NCBI GenBank assembly: GCA_003116995.1
Contig: BDSL01000008.1
Span: 620,001 to 684,000, forward strand
Reading direction: 5' to 3'
DNA: 64,000 nucleotides
Source of the DNA: Yamagishiella unicocca
Taxonomy: Eukaryota > Chlorophyta > Chlorophyceae > Chlamydomonadales > Volvocaceae
Positions 24,401-33,600 of this stretch are shown here, piece by piece; position 1 is the first letter of the stretch, and the number at the start of each line of letters is the position of its first letter. Both the position numbers and the translations under genes were made by a program. The notes beneath the pieces were generated by a model that was not told the origin of the DNA, made no database searches, and saw nothing but the letters and a program-made list of their open reading frames with translations.

Positions 24401-26297
24401 GTCCCTTGCCGCCACCGCTCCAGGGGTGCCTCGCCCCTCCCCTTCTCCCCCGCCCCCTGCCCTCGCTGGCCTTCGGATCGTGCCCGCTGCGGTGGCGCTG
24501 GGCATCCCCTTCACCAATCCGCCTGCCGCCCCCGTCCTCGATTGGGCGTCACGGATGTCGGAGGCCCGCCGCCGTCTCCAAAAGATCTCCCGCATGGCCC
24601 TGTCGATGTTCGGCCGTGCCACTGCGGCTGCAGCTTATGCTCTCCATATGGCGACGTACCACATGGAGCACTCGGGGCTGCCGCCGGCGGAGGTCCTTGC
24701 TGGCATCATGGCCCTTGTCGCAAAGCTGGTGGATCGGGAGCTAGGCCCTGATGACGCCCAGCGCCGTTTCACTGGTGTCCCCCTCCGCCTGCTCTCCGGT
24801 CATCCCACCATCGGCGGCTTCGGTGTACTGCCCCTTCGGCTGCATGTCCTCAGCCGGCATGCCAAGTGGAGCCTGACGGTCGCCCGCTCCGCGCTGCAGC
24901 CCCCGGCTGCCCGCGCGCCGTGGATCCGGATTGCGGTCTCCTTCCTCTCTACCCTCCACCCTGCCTTCCGCCCGCTGGCCGTCACCACAGCTCGCCCGGA
25001 TGGCCCGTGGCTCGGCGCCCCCTTAAGCTTGCCCCCGGACATCCACCGGCTTGCCACGAGCCTCGGTCACCTCCCCCCCCTGTCTGACGTCGCGGACCCC
25101 CCCCTGGAGCCGGGCGTCTGGTGCTTCAACGCGCCGCTGTGGGGCAACCCGCTCCTGCCCAACGCGGGGGCGCCGGGCCGGCGGCCGGGGTTGGAGGCTA
25201 TCCATGGCCCCCTCACCATGTGCCGCCGCCTGCTGACCGTCGGCGACGCCGTCCGGGTGCAGGACGCTATGACCGCGTTTGAGGTGGAGCGCGCCCATGC
25301 CCTGGCGACGACGCCGGGCATGGCCATCTTCAGCCGGCTGGCTGAGCGCTGGACGACGCTCGTACGGCACGAGCTGGCGCCCTCCGAGCTGGCCATGGGT
25401 GCGCTCCAAGATCGCATCGCGGCGCGGGCTGCGGTGGCCGCTCTCCTTTCTGACATCTCGCCCGCATGGCTCGCTGCTGCTCGCCTGGCGCCCGATGGCC
25501 CCGCCCCGCCGTCGCCTGACGAGGTGGATGCTCTCCTCCTTGCTCGCCTGGGGTGGCGGCTGGGTGTGGACGCCGTGCTGCCCCTCACCTCCTTCACCGT
25601 CAAGCTGGGCACCCTGCTCCAGGCGGCGGAACTGGAGCGCCCCAGGCAGGCCTGTCATGCGGCGTATGTGCGGGAGGCGCTCGGGCTGTCCCCTGCTGTG
25701 GCTGCCACGCCCGAGGCGGCCCTTGTGGCGTTACGCGCGGTATGGCGGCGGTTGTGGAAGCGTCTTAAGTGGGAGCCGCGGTGGAAGGAGGTCCTCTGGC
25801 GGCTGGCGGTTGACGGGGTGCCCATGCCGGGCTCCTCTCACCTCCCGCTGGTCCCACCCGAACCGTGTGCTTGCGGCTGTTACCCCGCTGCAGCGGGTGT
25901 GGCCGAGTCGCCGCGCTTGCATCACTTTTGGTCTTGCCCCCTCGTCCGCCCGCTCTGGGATGAACTGGAAGTCTGCTGTGGGTGCGGGGTCACGCGTGAG
26001 CATGTGTGGTTGTGTGTGTCGCCGGATCCGACCACTGTGCTGCAGTGTGTGTGGGATGTGGTGGCGTTGGCGGCGCTCAACGCGATGGAGTGGGCGCGCC
26101 GGTACATACACTCTCATCGGCTCTCCGGCACCACCCTCCCTGCTGCTATGCGTTCTGGCCTCCTTGCTAAGTTCTGGGCCTTGCTGCGGGACTTTGCGGG
26201 CTTGGGTTTGCCCCGCAAGGACTGGGGTGACGTGGGGGTGGACCACCCATTTTTGTTCGTAACCGGGGGTCGGCTCATGTGCGCCGTGCCGCCCTAG
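21480..26297 (+). CDS. LINE ORF2-like protein: endonuclease, reverse transcriptase, zf-RVT
   Basis: The 1,605-codon frame has no stop but also no ATG at its left end, so the native start is missing. Residues about 60-220 are the C-terminal two thirds of an APE-type endonuclease (VLAGDFNFV, SRIDRIYVS, SPSDHRVP). Reverse transcriptase follows at about 497-720: YRPITLLCTDYRILAKVLANR, FLPGRSIGANTR, the catalytic LDFAKAYDTIDR near residue 586, VRQGCPLAPLL, and FADD near 689 in place of the common YADD. Residues about 735-1000 are an Ala/Pro-rich low-complexity insertion before the thumb-like region (SRMALSMFGRA). A Cys/His cluster near 1465-1490 (CACGCY, HHFWSC) fits the zf-RVT knuckle. It should nick target DNA and reverse-transcribe its own and SINE RNA. 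The intact frame suggests recent insertion. Confidence 0.85.
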   Translation: MLLVAAAAAAAAVAATAAAVASAATAPRGGDAAAPPPAAAALEGAGLAAADQPPAVPAASSSAAGRLATYSFTWLGHRLHLTNVYLPASSSASRAAFLQQHLAPVLATSTPGQHVLAGDFNFVAGPWDSSAGSARVVRDRPAARVLATVGPSLADVHRERFPTSTDYTHLYSAPSPGGSRIDRIYVSRCLLPFVAGSAIELGSPSDHRVPCIQLLPRVPASRGPGLRRTRMAFSGHRDLKDQLQAWLDAAFAAMPAEGEHAALLAWWPGFKRRLAAVAAILNRTARSRRLASGAQVEAARAALRAAHLAAATPSAAPEAVGGVVAAQAALAVALRVAAAGEAARVRVAWVREGERPCPALTAMIHPPRSSQDITALRDAAGRLVTDPRQLPNVVASFWERISCLPSGLDSADQQAVLAAVDAHSTPISPDLRPELGSIAVSAAEVARALQQAKPGTSPGWDGIPVDLLRTYSGCFVPALARLFTAIGHLRAVPTGFLKGVISVIYKGHDADRAAAGAYRPITLLCTDYRILAKVLANRLSPGLSAAIPLEQSAFLPGRSIGANTRFLRCLPPLLHQQQRSALIAFLDFAKAYDTIDRSFLFAVMERMGVGAGFLGWTQLLLGRTVAMASVNGYISRSVPIRAGVRQGCPLAPLLYLFVAHALLCWLKRHGVGVPLAPADPASLVTGVQFADDAQVALPDAAAVPPFIALMAAFARASGQHLNPSKVELLWAGRQVAPAPVAPAAVPAAAVAAVAAPAAAGTAAGGAAASPAAPSAAAAAAPVEAAPAGAGAAAVPPDAPAAAAAAAAPVAAALAAAAAAPQAAAAPAAAAAVAPAAAVLVAVAAEALATAGSAAAGGAPGAAAGAAATTVLTTAAPAAAGAAAASPTPPDAPAVAAVTAAPTAPAAPAAPAAPAAPAGAASSPVARHPPRLARPPGLARRGRRRRGRGAAAVVVVGALAAAAGALAAPGPSTSPSLAATAPGVPRPSPSPPPPALAGLRIVPAAVALGIPFTNPPAAPVLDWASRMSEARRRLQKISRMALSMFGRATAAAAYALHMATYHMEHSGLPPAEVLAGIMALVAKLVDRELGPDDAQRRFTGVPLRLLSGHPTIGGFGVLPLRLHVLSRHAKWSLTVARSALQPPAARAPWIRIAVSFLSTLHPAFRPLAVTTARPDGPWLGAPLSLPPDIHRLATSLGHLPPLSDVADPPLEPGVWCFNAPLWGNPLLPNAGAPGRRPGLEAIHGPLTMCRRLLTVGDAVRVQDAMTAFEVERAHALATTPGMAIFSRLAERWTTLVRHELAPSELAMGALQDRIAARAAVAALLSDISPAWLAAARLAPDGPAPPSPDEVDALLLARLGWRLGVDAVLPLTSFTVKLGTLLQAAELERPRQACHAAYVREALGLSPAVAATPEAALVALRAVWRRLWKRLKWEPRWKEVLWRLAVDGVPMPGSSHLPLVPPEPCACGCYPAAAGVAESPRLHHFWSCPLVRPLWDELEVCCGCGVTREHVWLCVSPDPTTVLQCVWDVVALAALNAMEWARRYIHSHRLSGTTLPAAMRSGLLAKFWALLRDFAGLGLPRKDWGDVGVDHPFLFVTGGRLMCAVPP

Positions 26298-26690
26298 CTA
26301 GCCTGCCTTGGCTGCTGTTTGTTCTTTCGTTCTTTCTTTCCTGGTGCCACCTTTGCTGGTTCGAGATACGAGTGGTGCGGGTGATGGGCAGGTGAGCCAA
26401 TGGGGGCTTTTGTGGTGGTTTTGACGCGTAAGGGTGGCCTGCATGGGGCCGTGTCCTGCCGTCGCTTGTGCTGACTTTGCATGATGCTGTTTGCCTGCTG
26501 TTGCCCGTACCCGACCTTGGTTCCGTGTCTCTTCCGCAGTGCTTTCCCGCCGGGATAAGGGCGGGTGCCGCCTGTCGTGCGGCCACTGTAACGCGGTCTC
26601 TCTCTGCTGGTACTAAGGTGGAGATACAGAGCTTATGACACGGTCAGGTGTCGTACCCCAGCGTCGGGGTCCTGTAACGCAAGGAATTTT
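21487..26690 (+). mobile_element. L1-like non-LTR retrotransposon (LINE), 5'-truncated
   Basis: The element contains one long reading frame with endonuclease, reverse transcriptase and a C-terminal zinc knuckle, then about 390 bp of 3' region. Its terminal 74 bp (26617-26690) are repeated exactly at the end of a SINE at 28790-28863, which fixes the 3' end. The left end starts inside the endonuclease domain, so the copy is truncated or its 5' part was replaced. Confidence 0.8.
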
Positions 26691-27394
26691 GGTACTAGGA
26701 GCGCAGGGGCTGCGCGAGTGGGCTTACCCCTTTTTGTTTGTACCTAGGTGCGGAGGGGGCAATCCGTGGCCCGAAATCCGTGGGTTGCAGGCATATGCTT
26801 GCACACGTAAGCTTGCAGGGGTATGCTTGCAGGAATATGCTTGCAGGCGTATGCTTGCAGGGAGGTGCTTATGCGCCTATGCGCCTATGCGGGTGCTCTT
26901 GGGTGCCAGGGTGGTGAAGTTGCAGAGTGGTGGGTGGCGCCTATGCGGCTATGCGGATGCTCCTGGGTGGCGCGTATGCGCCTATGCGGGTGCTGCTGGG
27001 TGCCAGGGCTACCAGGTGTCTGGCGGCAGGTGTGAGGGGGCTGGGTGCCTGAGTGCTGCTGGGTGCCTATGTGTGCTCATTGAGTGCTTCAATGGGAAGT
27101 GCGGTCTGATGCTGATAGAATGGTGCTGATCCCCCCAGCGGGCGTGTGCTGGCGCCAAGTCGCAGGCATCCACTTCTGCTGCCTACTGAGAGCGTGTTTT
27201 GAGAGCTCGCAGCCGTTTGATGTTTCCGGCCTTTGTGGACGGTTCATGTTCTGGGAACCATGATTGGGAGATAGGTAGGCAATGGTGCTGGTTCCGAGGT
27301 TGCCAGGCGTGGTGTCCTGCTGTGGCAGGGGGGGGAGCGGGGAGTGAGCACGGGGTGTGGTGCTGTGGCAGTGAGAAGCGTGCATGGTTGACGG
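26691..27394. other. repeat-rich spacer between mobile elements
   Basis: Between about 26786 and 27000, short tandem repeats occur (TATGCTTGCAGG-like, then CCTATGCG-like). No gene is seen; a plus-strand open frame at 26635-27129 is made of these repeats. Confidence 0.6.
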
Positions 27395-28229
27395 TGTTTA
27401 CTCACGTGGAGCGCAGCACGCCAGGTGTAGCTGACGACGGCGAACCATGTGGCTGCAGCGATGCTGGTAGGCGAACCACAGCAGCGCGAGGATGACTTGG
27501 CTCTTTCCGGTGCCGGGCTTGCCAGTGAGAATGGAGGTGACATGCGGGATGCGGCGGCCGGCTTTCTCAGCAAGGAGGAGCTGGGCGTACAGCAAGAAGG
27601 GTTGCTGCTGATCAGGGGAGAGTAGGCGGCGTCTTGAGGCGATGGCAGTTGGTGGGACGGCAAGAGGACGTATGGCGGGGGCTCGGCTGGGTGCAGCGGG
27701 TCGGGGTAGGTGCGCTCGTCGGTGGTGTCGGTGGTGGGGTCGTACACAAGGAGCTTCGCGCTGACATTGGTCGTGTTAGGATTGAGGAGGGTGAGGGAGG
27801 ACACGGTGGGTAGGAGCTCGACAGGCACGAGGGGCGTGAAGTCGTTCATCTCCGTCTCCAGCTGGGCGAGTGTGTCGAGCGATGTGGTGTGCGGGCGGAC
27901 GGTGAGGGAGGACACGGTGGGTAGGAGCTCGACAGGCACGAGGGGCGTGAAGTCGTTCATCTCCGTCTCCAGCTGGGCGAGTGTGTCGAGCGAGGTGGTG
28001 TGCGGGCGGACGGTGGAGGCGACGGGTAGGAGGGCAGAGGCGGCAGCGGCAGCGGCAGTGAGGGGGGTGGGGATGGCTTGGATGGCGGCGTCGATATAGG
28101 CGCGCTCGGCGGGGCGGGCGGTTGCGGGGGCGCTGGGCGTGTGGGTGTATCGCTGGAGGAGGCGCTGTTGCTCGTCGTGTTGTGCGGCGCGGTCCCGCCA
28201 GACGGAGGTGGGGGCGGTGTCGCGTGGCG
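27395..28229 (-). pseudogene. Helitron/PIF1-type helicase fragment, broken
   Basis: On the minus strand a frame reads PDQQ then LLYAQLLLAEKAGRR and VTSILTGKPGTGKSQVI, with Walker A (GKPGTGKS) at 27523-27500, followed by LALLWFAYQH. This is the N-terminal ATPase region of PIF1-family helicases, as found in Helitron Rep-Hel proteins. The upstream part (about 28215-27640, with LVYDPTTDTTDERTYPDPL) is open in a different frame, so a frameshift or unrecognised intron separates them. The frame stops soon after the Walker A region and the remaining helicase motifs are absent. No Helitron ends were identified. The fragment also carries an in-frame 111-bp tandem duplication. Confidence 0.55.
27790..28011. 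repeat. 111-bp tandem duplication inside the helicase fragment
   Basis: 27790-27900 and 27901-28011 differ at about one position. The unit is 37 codons, so the minus-strand frame stays open through both copies. Confidence 0.95.
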
Positions 28230-28343
28230 GAGCAGGCTCAGCACGCGTTGCTGCTGGTATCTGAGCGTGACATAGGAAAGGAAAGGAAACGCAATGCAAC
28301 CAAAGATGATCTCGACCACGGTGGGACTCATGAACAAAACAAT

Positions 28344-28429
28344 CGACCACGGTGGGACTCGAACCCACAATCTTCACCTGTATCCTGGTGAATCGGAGGG
28401 TGACGCCTTATCCATTAGGCCACGCGGCC
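28344..28429 (-). tRNA. tRNA-Arg(CCG) with 13-nt intron, copy 2
   Basis: Same cloverleaf and anticodon as the copy at 21340-21425; the differences shown lie inside the 13-nt intron. TTTT follows the 3' end. Confidence 0.8.
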
Positions 28430-28440
28430 TCTTCAGGTCC

Positions 28441-28512
28441 TGGAGCTTACCGGGATCGATCCGGTGACCTCACGCATGCGAAGCGCGCGCTCTACCACTG
28501 AGCTAAAGCCCC
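28441..28512 (-). tRNA. tRNA-Ala(CGC)
   Basis: The minus strand folds with acceptor GGGGCTT/AAGCTCC, D-arm AGCTCAGTGGTAGAGC, anticodon stem CGCGC/GCGTG around loop TTCGCAT (anticodon CGC) and T-arm ACCGGATCGATCCCGGT. It is 72 nt including discriminator A. No T-run follows; tRNA-Arg starts 11 nt later, so the two are probably one Pol III transcript. Confidence 0.8.
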
Positions 28513-28638
28513 CTGAACCGATGTAAAGTTTAGGTAATTGTGCATATATGTACAAAAAGAAAAGGGCATACATAATTCAAGAGGGGTGTATGGCCCTGCC
28601 AACCGGGTGAGAGCCCCGGACCCCAACCCAACAAATTT

Positions 28639-28863
28639 GGGGGGTTCGTCTAATTGGTTAAGACACTGGCATTCTGTCCAGAGATCGGTGGTTCGATTCC
28701 CCGGCCCCTCCCCGGTAGCTACCGGGTGCCCCACTTGTGGGCAAGTAGGTTTGTGGTTGAACCTGCTGGTCGAGGTTGTCGTTGATGGGGGTGGAGATAC
28801 AGAGCTTATGACACGGTCAGGTGTCGTACCCCAGCGTCGGGGTCCTGTAACGCAAGGAATTTT
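28639..28863 (+). mobile_element. tRNA-headed SINE carrying the LINE 3' tail
   Basis: The head (28639 to about 28711) has an A-box-like TTCGTCTAATTGGTTAAGAC and a B-box GGTTCGATTCC, but mismatched anticodon and T stems, so it is tRNA-derived and not a good tRNA gene. A body of about 75 bp follows. The last 74 bp (28790-28863) are identical to the LINE terminus at 26617-26690. That is the usual sign of a SINE copied by its partner LINE's reverse transcriptase. Confidence 0.75.
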
Positions 28864-29364
28864 AAAAAGGGGCCCTTACCCCCAAGGGGGTTTTTACTCC
28901 GTGCACCGCGCACGCACACCAGTCAAGTGTTTGAAACGCTTGCATGAACAGATCGTTAATCTTATTGTAACGGTTACAGTGGGTTACAGTCCAAAATCGT
29001 GATTCGTTGGTTTAATCGTGGTTCGTTGGTTTCAGCCGATGCCTGTTGGCTTGGCATTTTTGTATTGCCTTATTAAGTTGGCGTTGGTTTTAACATGTCC
29101 TGGTTCATAGCTGTATTGCCCTAGTGGAGGAGTGCCCTAGTGCCCTAGTGGAGTGCTCCAGGCATGGCTGAGCTGGACTGGGCTGCCCCAATCTTCCCCG
29201 GGCTGGGCTGCGGTGGCGGCCCAAGTCCTGGGTCATACAAGTTGGCCGAGGATCCTGATAACCCTTCTGTCCTGCAGTTCCGGAATCTTTGCCGGCACTG
29301 CTGCTGTACGAGCCGCTCCACCTCGTTGCCGCCGTCCCGCGCTGTCTGCAGGGCGCGCGGTTCC
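28864..29364. other. no supported gene
   Basis: Sequence between the SINE and the 18-bp minisatellite. Short duplications of GCCCTAGTG occur near 29125-29150. No gene seen. Confidence 0.5.
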
Positions 29365-29722
29365 GGCACTGCTCCTGCTGCCGGCACTGCTCCTGCTGCC
29401 GGCACTGCTCCTGCTGCCGGCACTGCTCCTGCTGCCGGCACTGCTCCTGCTGCCGGCACTGCTCCTGCTGCCGGCACTGCTCCTGCTGCCGGCACTGCTC
29501 CTGCTGCCGGCACTGCTCCTGCTGCCGGCACTGCTCCTGCTGCCGGCACTGCTCCTGCTGCCGGCACTGCTCCTGCTGCCGGCACTGCTCCTGCTGCCGG
29601 CACTGCTCCTGCTGCCGGCACTGCTCCTGCTGCCGGCACTGCTCCTGCTGCCGGCACTGCTCCTGCTGCCGGCACTGCTCCTGCTGCCGGCACTGCTCCT
29701 GCTGCCGGCACTGCTCCTGCTA
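29365..29722. repeat. 18-bp minisatellite, about 20 copies
   Basis: Near-perfect tandem copies of GGCACTGCTCCTGCTGCC. The unit is six codons with no stop in several frames, so it opens frames on both strands: (LLLLPA)n and (GTAPAA)n on plus, (AVPAAG)n on minus. A minus-strand frame at 29915-29145 runs through it into non-repetitive sequence on both sides, but nothing in it is recognisable. Confidence 0.95.
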
Positions 29723-30660
29723 GTCCAGAAGTAAAATCAGCAGCAGCCAGCGCCCTAGGGGTAATTTGCGCTATAGGCTCGCCTATCAGGAATCGATGTC
29801 GTCTCGCGAAATCGCGCGATTCGGCGCTGGGGTAGAGGGCTTTTGGTCCCGTTTGCGGGGTTTCGCGGCACTGGGGGTCCCGAATAAGGGGTGGGAGGGG
29901 GTTGGTCACCACCACCCTCTGCTGCGGGTTGTTTAAGGCCGACGAGTGTGTGCTGGCCCGGCGCCCAGTCGTGCGCGGTCGAGTTAGGTCCCGAATGGCG
30001 GGTGCTCCTGCGGGAGCTCCCTTTTGCTCCTCCTTTCGGGCTGGGTGCTAGCCCGTTGTCGGGGGAATCTTCTTGGGTCTCAGGTGGGGGGCTTCTGCTC
30101 GGCTCGTTGAGGCGCTCTGCTGGTTGCTCTGGCTGAGGCGCTGCTTGAGCTGCAGTTGGTGTACTGCTGATAGGGGGCCGTTTGGGCTACTCCCCCCCCC
30201 CTGCGTGATGGGTGCCGCTGTTTGTTCTCTGGGCCCTTGGTCGGGGTTCCTGATGGTTTGCCGTATCTCAGTCGACTGCTTTGTTCTTCCTCCTGCGTCT
30301 CTTTCAGTGTCAGGCGATGCGCCCGATGGCTATAATATATGGCCTGGGCCCCACTGTAACGGTTACTACTACGATGTGAAGGTGGAAACCACGTATAATC
30401 CGGTCAAACCTGACTGGTTTCCAGCATGAGGTTTCCAGCATGACACCGATACGTGCCATCTGCGACACAATATGTGCTCCGACTTCCACCGCACGGCGGG
30501 TTCCACGCCACCCACTACTACCACCACTGTGACAATACGCCGATCTCCAACATCACTCTAGGCACACAGCACACAGCGGATCCGCCGAACTAGACGCGCG
30601 GCCGAGCTGCGTGCCCGCCTGCAGCGGGGCCCTTCCCCCTTCGCGCAGCAGACCAACTAA
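29723..30660. other. no recognised gene; short orphan open segment near 30300-30430
   Basis: A plus-strand segment at about 30310-30429 reads PDGYNIWPGPHCNGYYYDVK and on to a stop, with a non-random Cys/Tyr-rich look. It follows a CAG and might be an orphan exon or a mobile-element remnant. The rest holds no supported feature before the stop of the large minus-strand gene at 30661. Confidence 0.3.
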
Positions 30661-33600
30661 CTAACCGGTCAACGCCCAGGGACACAGGTACGACACATCC
30701 TGCCGCCGCACGGCTTCCTCGTACGACCACACCCGCACGGTTGCATCGGTGCCAGCCGTCACAAGTACCTTGCTCGGCTGGCGCCCTGCAGGGAGCGCCT
30801 CCCCACCGCCACCGCCGCCACCGCCGCCACCGCCGCCACCGCCGCCACCGCCGCCGCCGCCGCTGCCGCTGCTGCTGCTGCCGCCAGAGATGCCAGGCTC
30901 GCCGCTGCCAGCGCACCCGCTTACATACTCGGCCACGGCGGCTGCTTGCCTCGGGACGAATGCGATGCTGCGCAGGGAGCCTTGGTGGCCCCGCAGGATG
31001 GCGACGCGGCTGGGCGACCGCAGGTCGACCAGGTTCCAGATTGCTGAGGGGACGGGTCGGGGTCGGGTCTGGTCCGTGGAGCCGAGTTTGCGGGGAAGGG
31101 TACCCACATACCCGTCAGGGTACTTGAAATGCTCGCCAGAGGTACGGTACGTGGCTTTAATACGATAGCAGAGGTATGGTACGTGGCTTTAATACGGTCT
31201 AAATCCCGGGGTGTAGCGCCGATCAAGACAGTGGTGTTCAGGTCTGGAATCGTGGGCGAAAGGATTGCGCAAGCGGCCCGAGTGCAGGTGAGCTCGAGCT
31301 ACGTGTGCCGCCGCCGCCGCCGCACTCGGCGGCTGCTGCTCGTTGTCCGGCCCCCCTTATCCGGCCCCCGTACTCCCCCTGGCATCATCCCAAAGCAGTT
31401 GGCTCCGACCCGCGAGCTGCTCAGCTGCCAGCCGCGATCGCAGGCACGCGGTTGGTGGATCCAGCAGAAATTGGATCTCACCGGGACCTCATGTTGAGGT
31501 CCAGCCCGGCGGCCCCACCCCCCGGCCCCACCTACCCGCGGTGCCGTCGTACGAGCAAGACGCCAGCAGGTTGGCGTCAGTTGGGTCGAACGAGACCCCC
31601 CACACGTCCTTGTCGTGAGCGGCGATGTCGGCAATCTGTACGATTGTACGGCAGGCGGGTGATGGCTAAGTGTACGGAAGCGGGATGTGCGGGTTTGTTT
31701 TTGCGAGGCAAAGCCATCCCATACCCCCCGTCATCAGCCAATCTGCCTGGCGCGGCGGCATCCTTCCACAGCCGTTTTTAGATCTAAAACCCCTAAACCC
31801 TACCTCTCTCCCCCCCCCCCCTGCACCGGTTTCACACCACCCCCCTGCACCGTTGCGTAAAATGGTTTTTATACACCCCCGTGCACCTTGTCCTCACCCC
31901 GGGACTCCACAGCGGTCCTCCAAGTCGGGCCCCCGCCCTTCCACCGCCCGTTCACCTCCCCCTCGCCGCCTCCCCACCACCCATGCCGCCCACCCCAGTC
32001 CCCCACACCCACCATCAGGCCGCTGGTGATGTCCCACACGCGCGCATGACCCCCTCGAAACCCGCTGTACCCGCCCGCCAACCACCGCCCGTCCGGCGAC
32101 CACGCGACGCCGTACACGTGCCCGTTGTAGCCGCCGGCCGCGCCGTCCTCCGGCCGGTACAGGGCGTACAGCAGCGAGGGGCGCCGCTCCTGGCCCGGCT
32201 GCATTCCGTCCATGACTGAGATGGCCATGCCGTTGTGGCCGCCGGCGATGAGGTAATCGACCGGGGAGCAGGCCAGGCTCCACACCGACCCAATGCCGGG
32301 TATAGCTTCCACGTGCAAGGGCTGCCGCCAGGCAGGACAACCCGGCGAGCTGGGGTCGGCTCCGTCGGCTCCGCCGTCCTGAGCAGCACCAGCAGCACCA
32401 GCAGAAGCAGCAGCACCAGCAGCACCAGCAGCACCAGCAGCACCAGCAGAAGCAGCAGAAGCAGCAGAAGCAGCAGAAGCAGCACCAGCATCCGTGGTGG
32501 CGGTGGCGCCAAAGTGATGTTCCTGCCAGGCGGCTGCGTCCCAGACGGCCACCGTGCCGTCGCCGCCGCCGGACGCCAGGCGGGTGCCCCAGGCGTCGAA
32601 CCCCACCGCCGTCACGAAGGCCTTATGGCCGCCCGACAGCACCAGCTCCGGAACCTCCGGGCGGTCCAGCCGGTACACCCGTATCTGCGGCCGGGCAGGC
32701 GGGCAGGCGAGCTTGATGGTGCGGACCAGCCTTAACTTCCCAAGCAGGAGTAACTGTTAGTGTGGGACCCTGACTAGGAGGTAGAGCCATCGGGCGTATC
32801 GCCTGCCACTGGAAAGAGACACAGGTGTGGCAGCATCCGGGGCGTGACTTGCTGCCTTGCGTGAGAGCGAGTCGCCAGGTCCCTTTCCTCTCCCCCATAA
32901 GGCCCATAAGGCCCATAAGGCCCACGACCAACACGCCGTCCGAGCCCCAGGCAGGACAGCAGCGACCAACGACAGCACGCCGCGTCTCCTCCTCCTCATG
33001 CGCCGGGACCTGCCCCTCCGTCCCGGCCGCCGCTCTGTCCTGGTTTCGGCGCAAACACTTACCGTACGGTCGTACGAACCGCTCGCGAGCGTCAGCTCGT
33101 CTCGGGTCAGCGCCACCGTCGCCACAAGGCCCGTGTGGCCCGTCAGGGTCATCATAAGGCCCAAACCCTCGCCGTGCCAAGGCACCGGCTTCCCCTCCCC
33201 CTCCGCCCTCGCGGCCTCCCCTTGTTGGCGGGGGGGCTCCCGGGCTGTCGCCTCAACGGCCTGCGACGGGTCGGGTCCTCCGAGCGGCGGAGTCGACGTC
33301 GTGGGGGTGACGTCTGCGGCTGCGGTGGCCGCTGGCGGCGGCGCCAGCGGCGGCAACGCCCAGATGCACACCGTCTTGTCTTTGGAGCCAGTGGCCACGA
33401 AGCCGTTGCCCGGTGCTACTGCCATTTGCATCACGCCCAAGGCGTGCTGCTGCGGAGCGGGCATGGTGGCGGCCGCGCGCGAGTCCCAGATCCTGACCTG
33501 CAAGGGGGTTCCGGGTCCGGTTGCAGAGGTCGAATGGCGGCAGCGGCAACGTGTAACGCAATGGGCGGTAGGGTTAGGGGCGGTGCGGTACGTTCGGGCA

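Larger units (their letters stand above)
28230..28512 (-). mobile_element. tRNA-Ala/tRNA-Arg composite SINE, copy 2
   Basis: On the minus strand the order is tRNA-Ala (28512-28441), an 11-nt spacer, tRNA-Arg (28429-28344), then the same body as copy 1 down to 28230. In copy 1 the sequence just upstream of tRNA-Arg (about 21426-21460) still resembles the spacer and the tRNA-Ala 3' end, so the composite head may be ancestral. Confidence 0.6.

Noticed and set aside
28639..28711. Functional tRNA gene
   Set aside because: A- and B-boxes are present but the anticodon and T stems are mismatched, and the sequence continues into a SINE body with the LINE tail.
29153..29835. LLLLPA- and CSCCRH-repeat open frames on the plus strand
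   Set aside because: Generated by the 18-bp minisatellite, whose length is a multiple of three; no start context or splice link.
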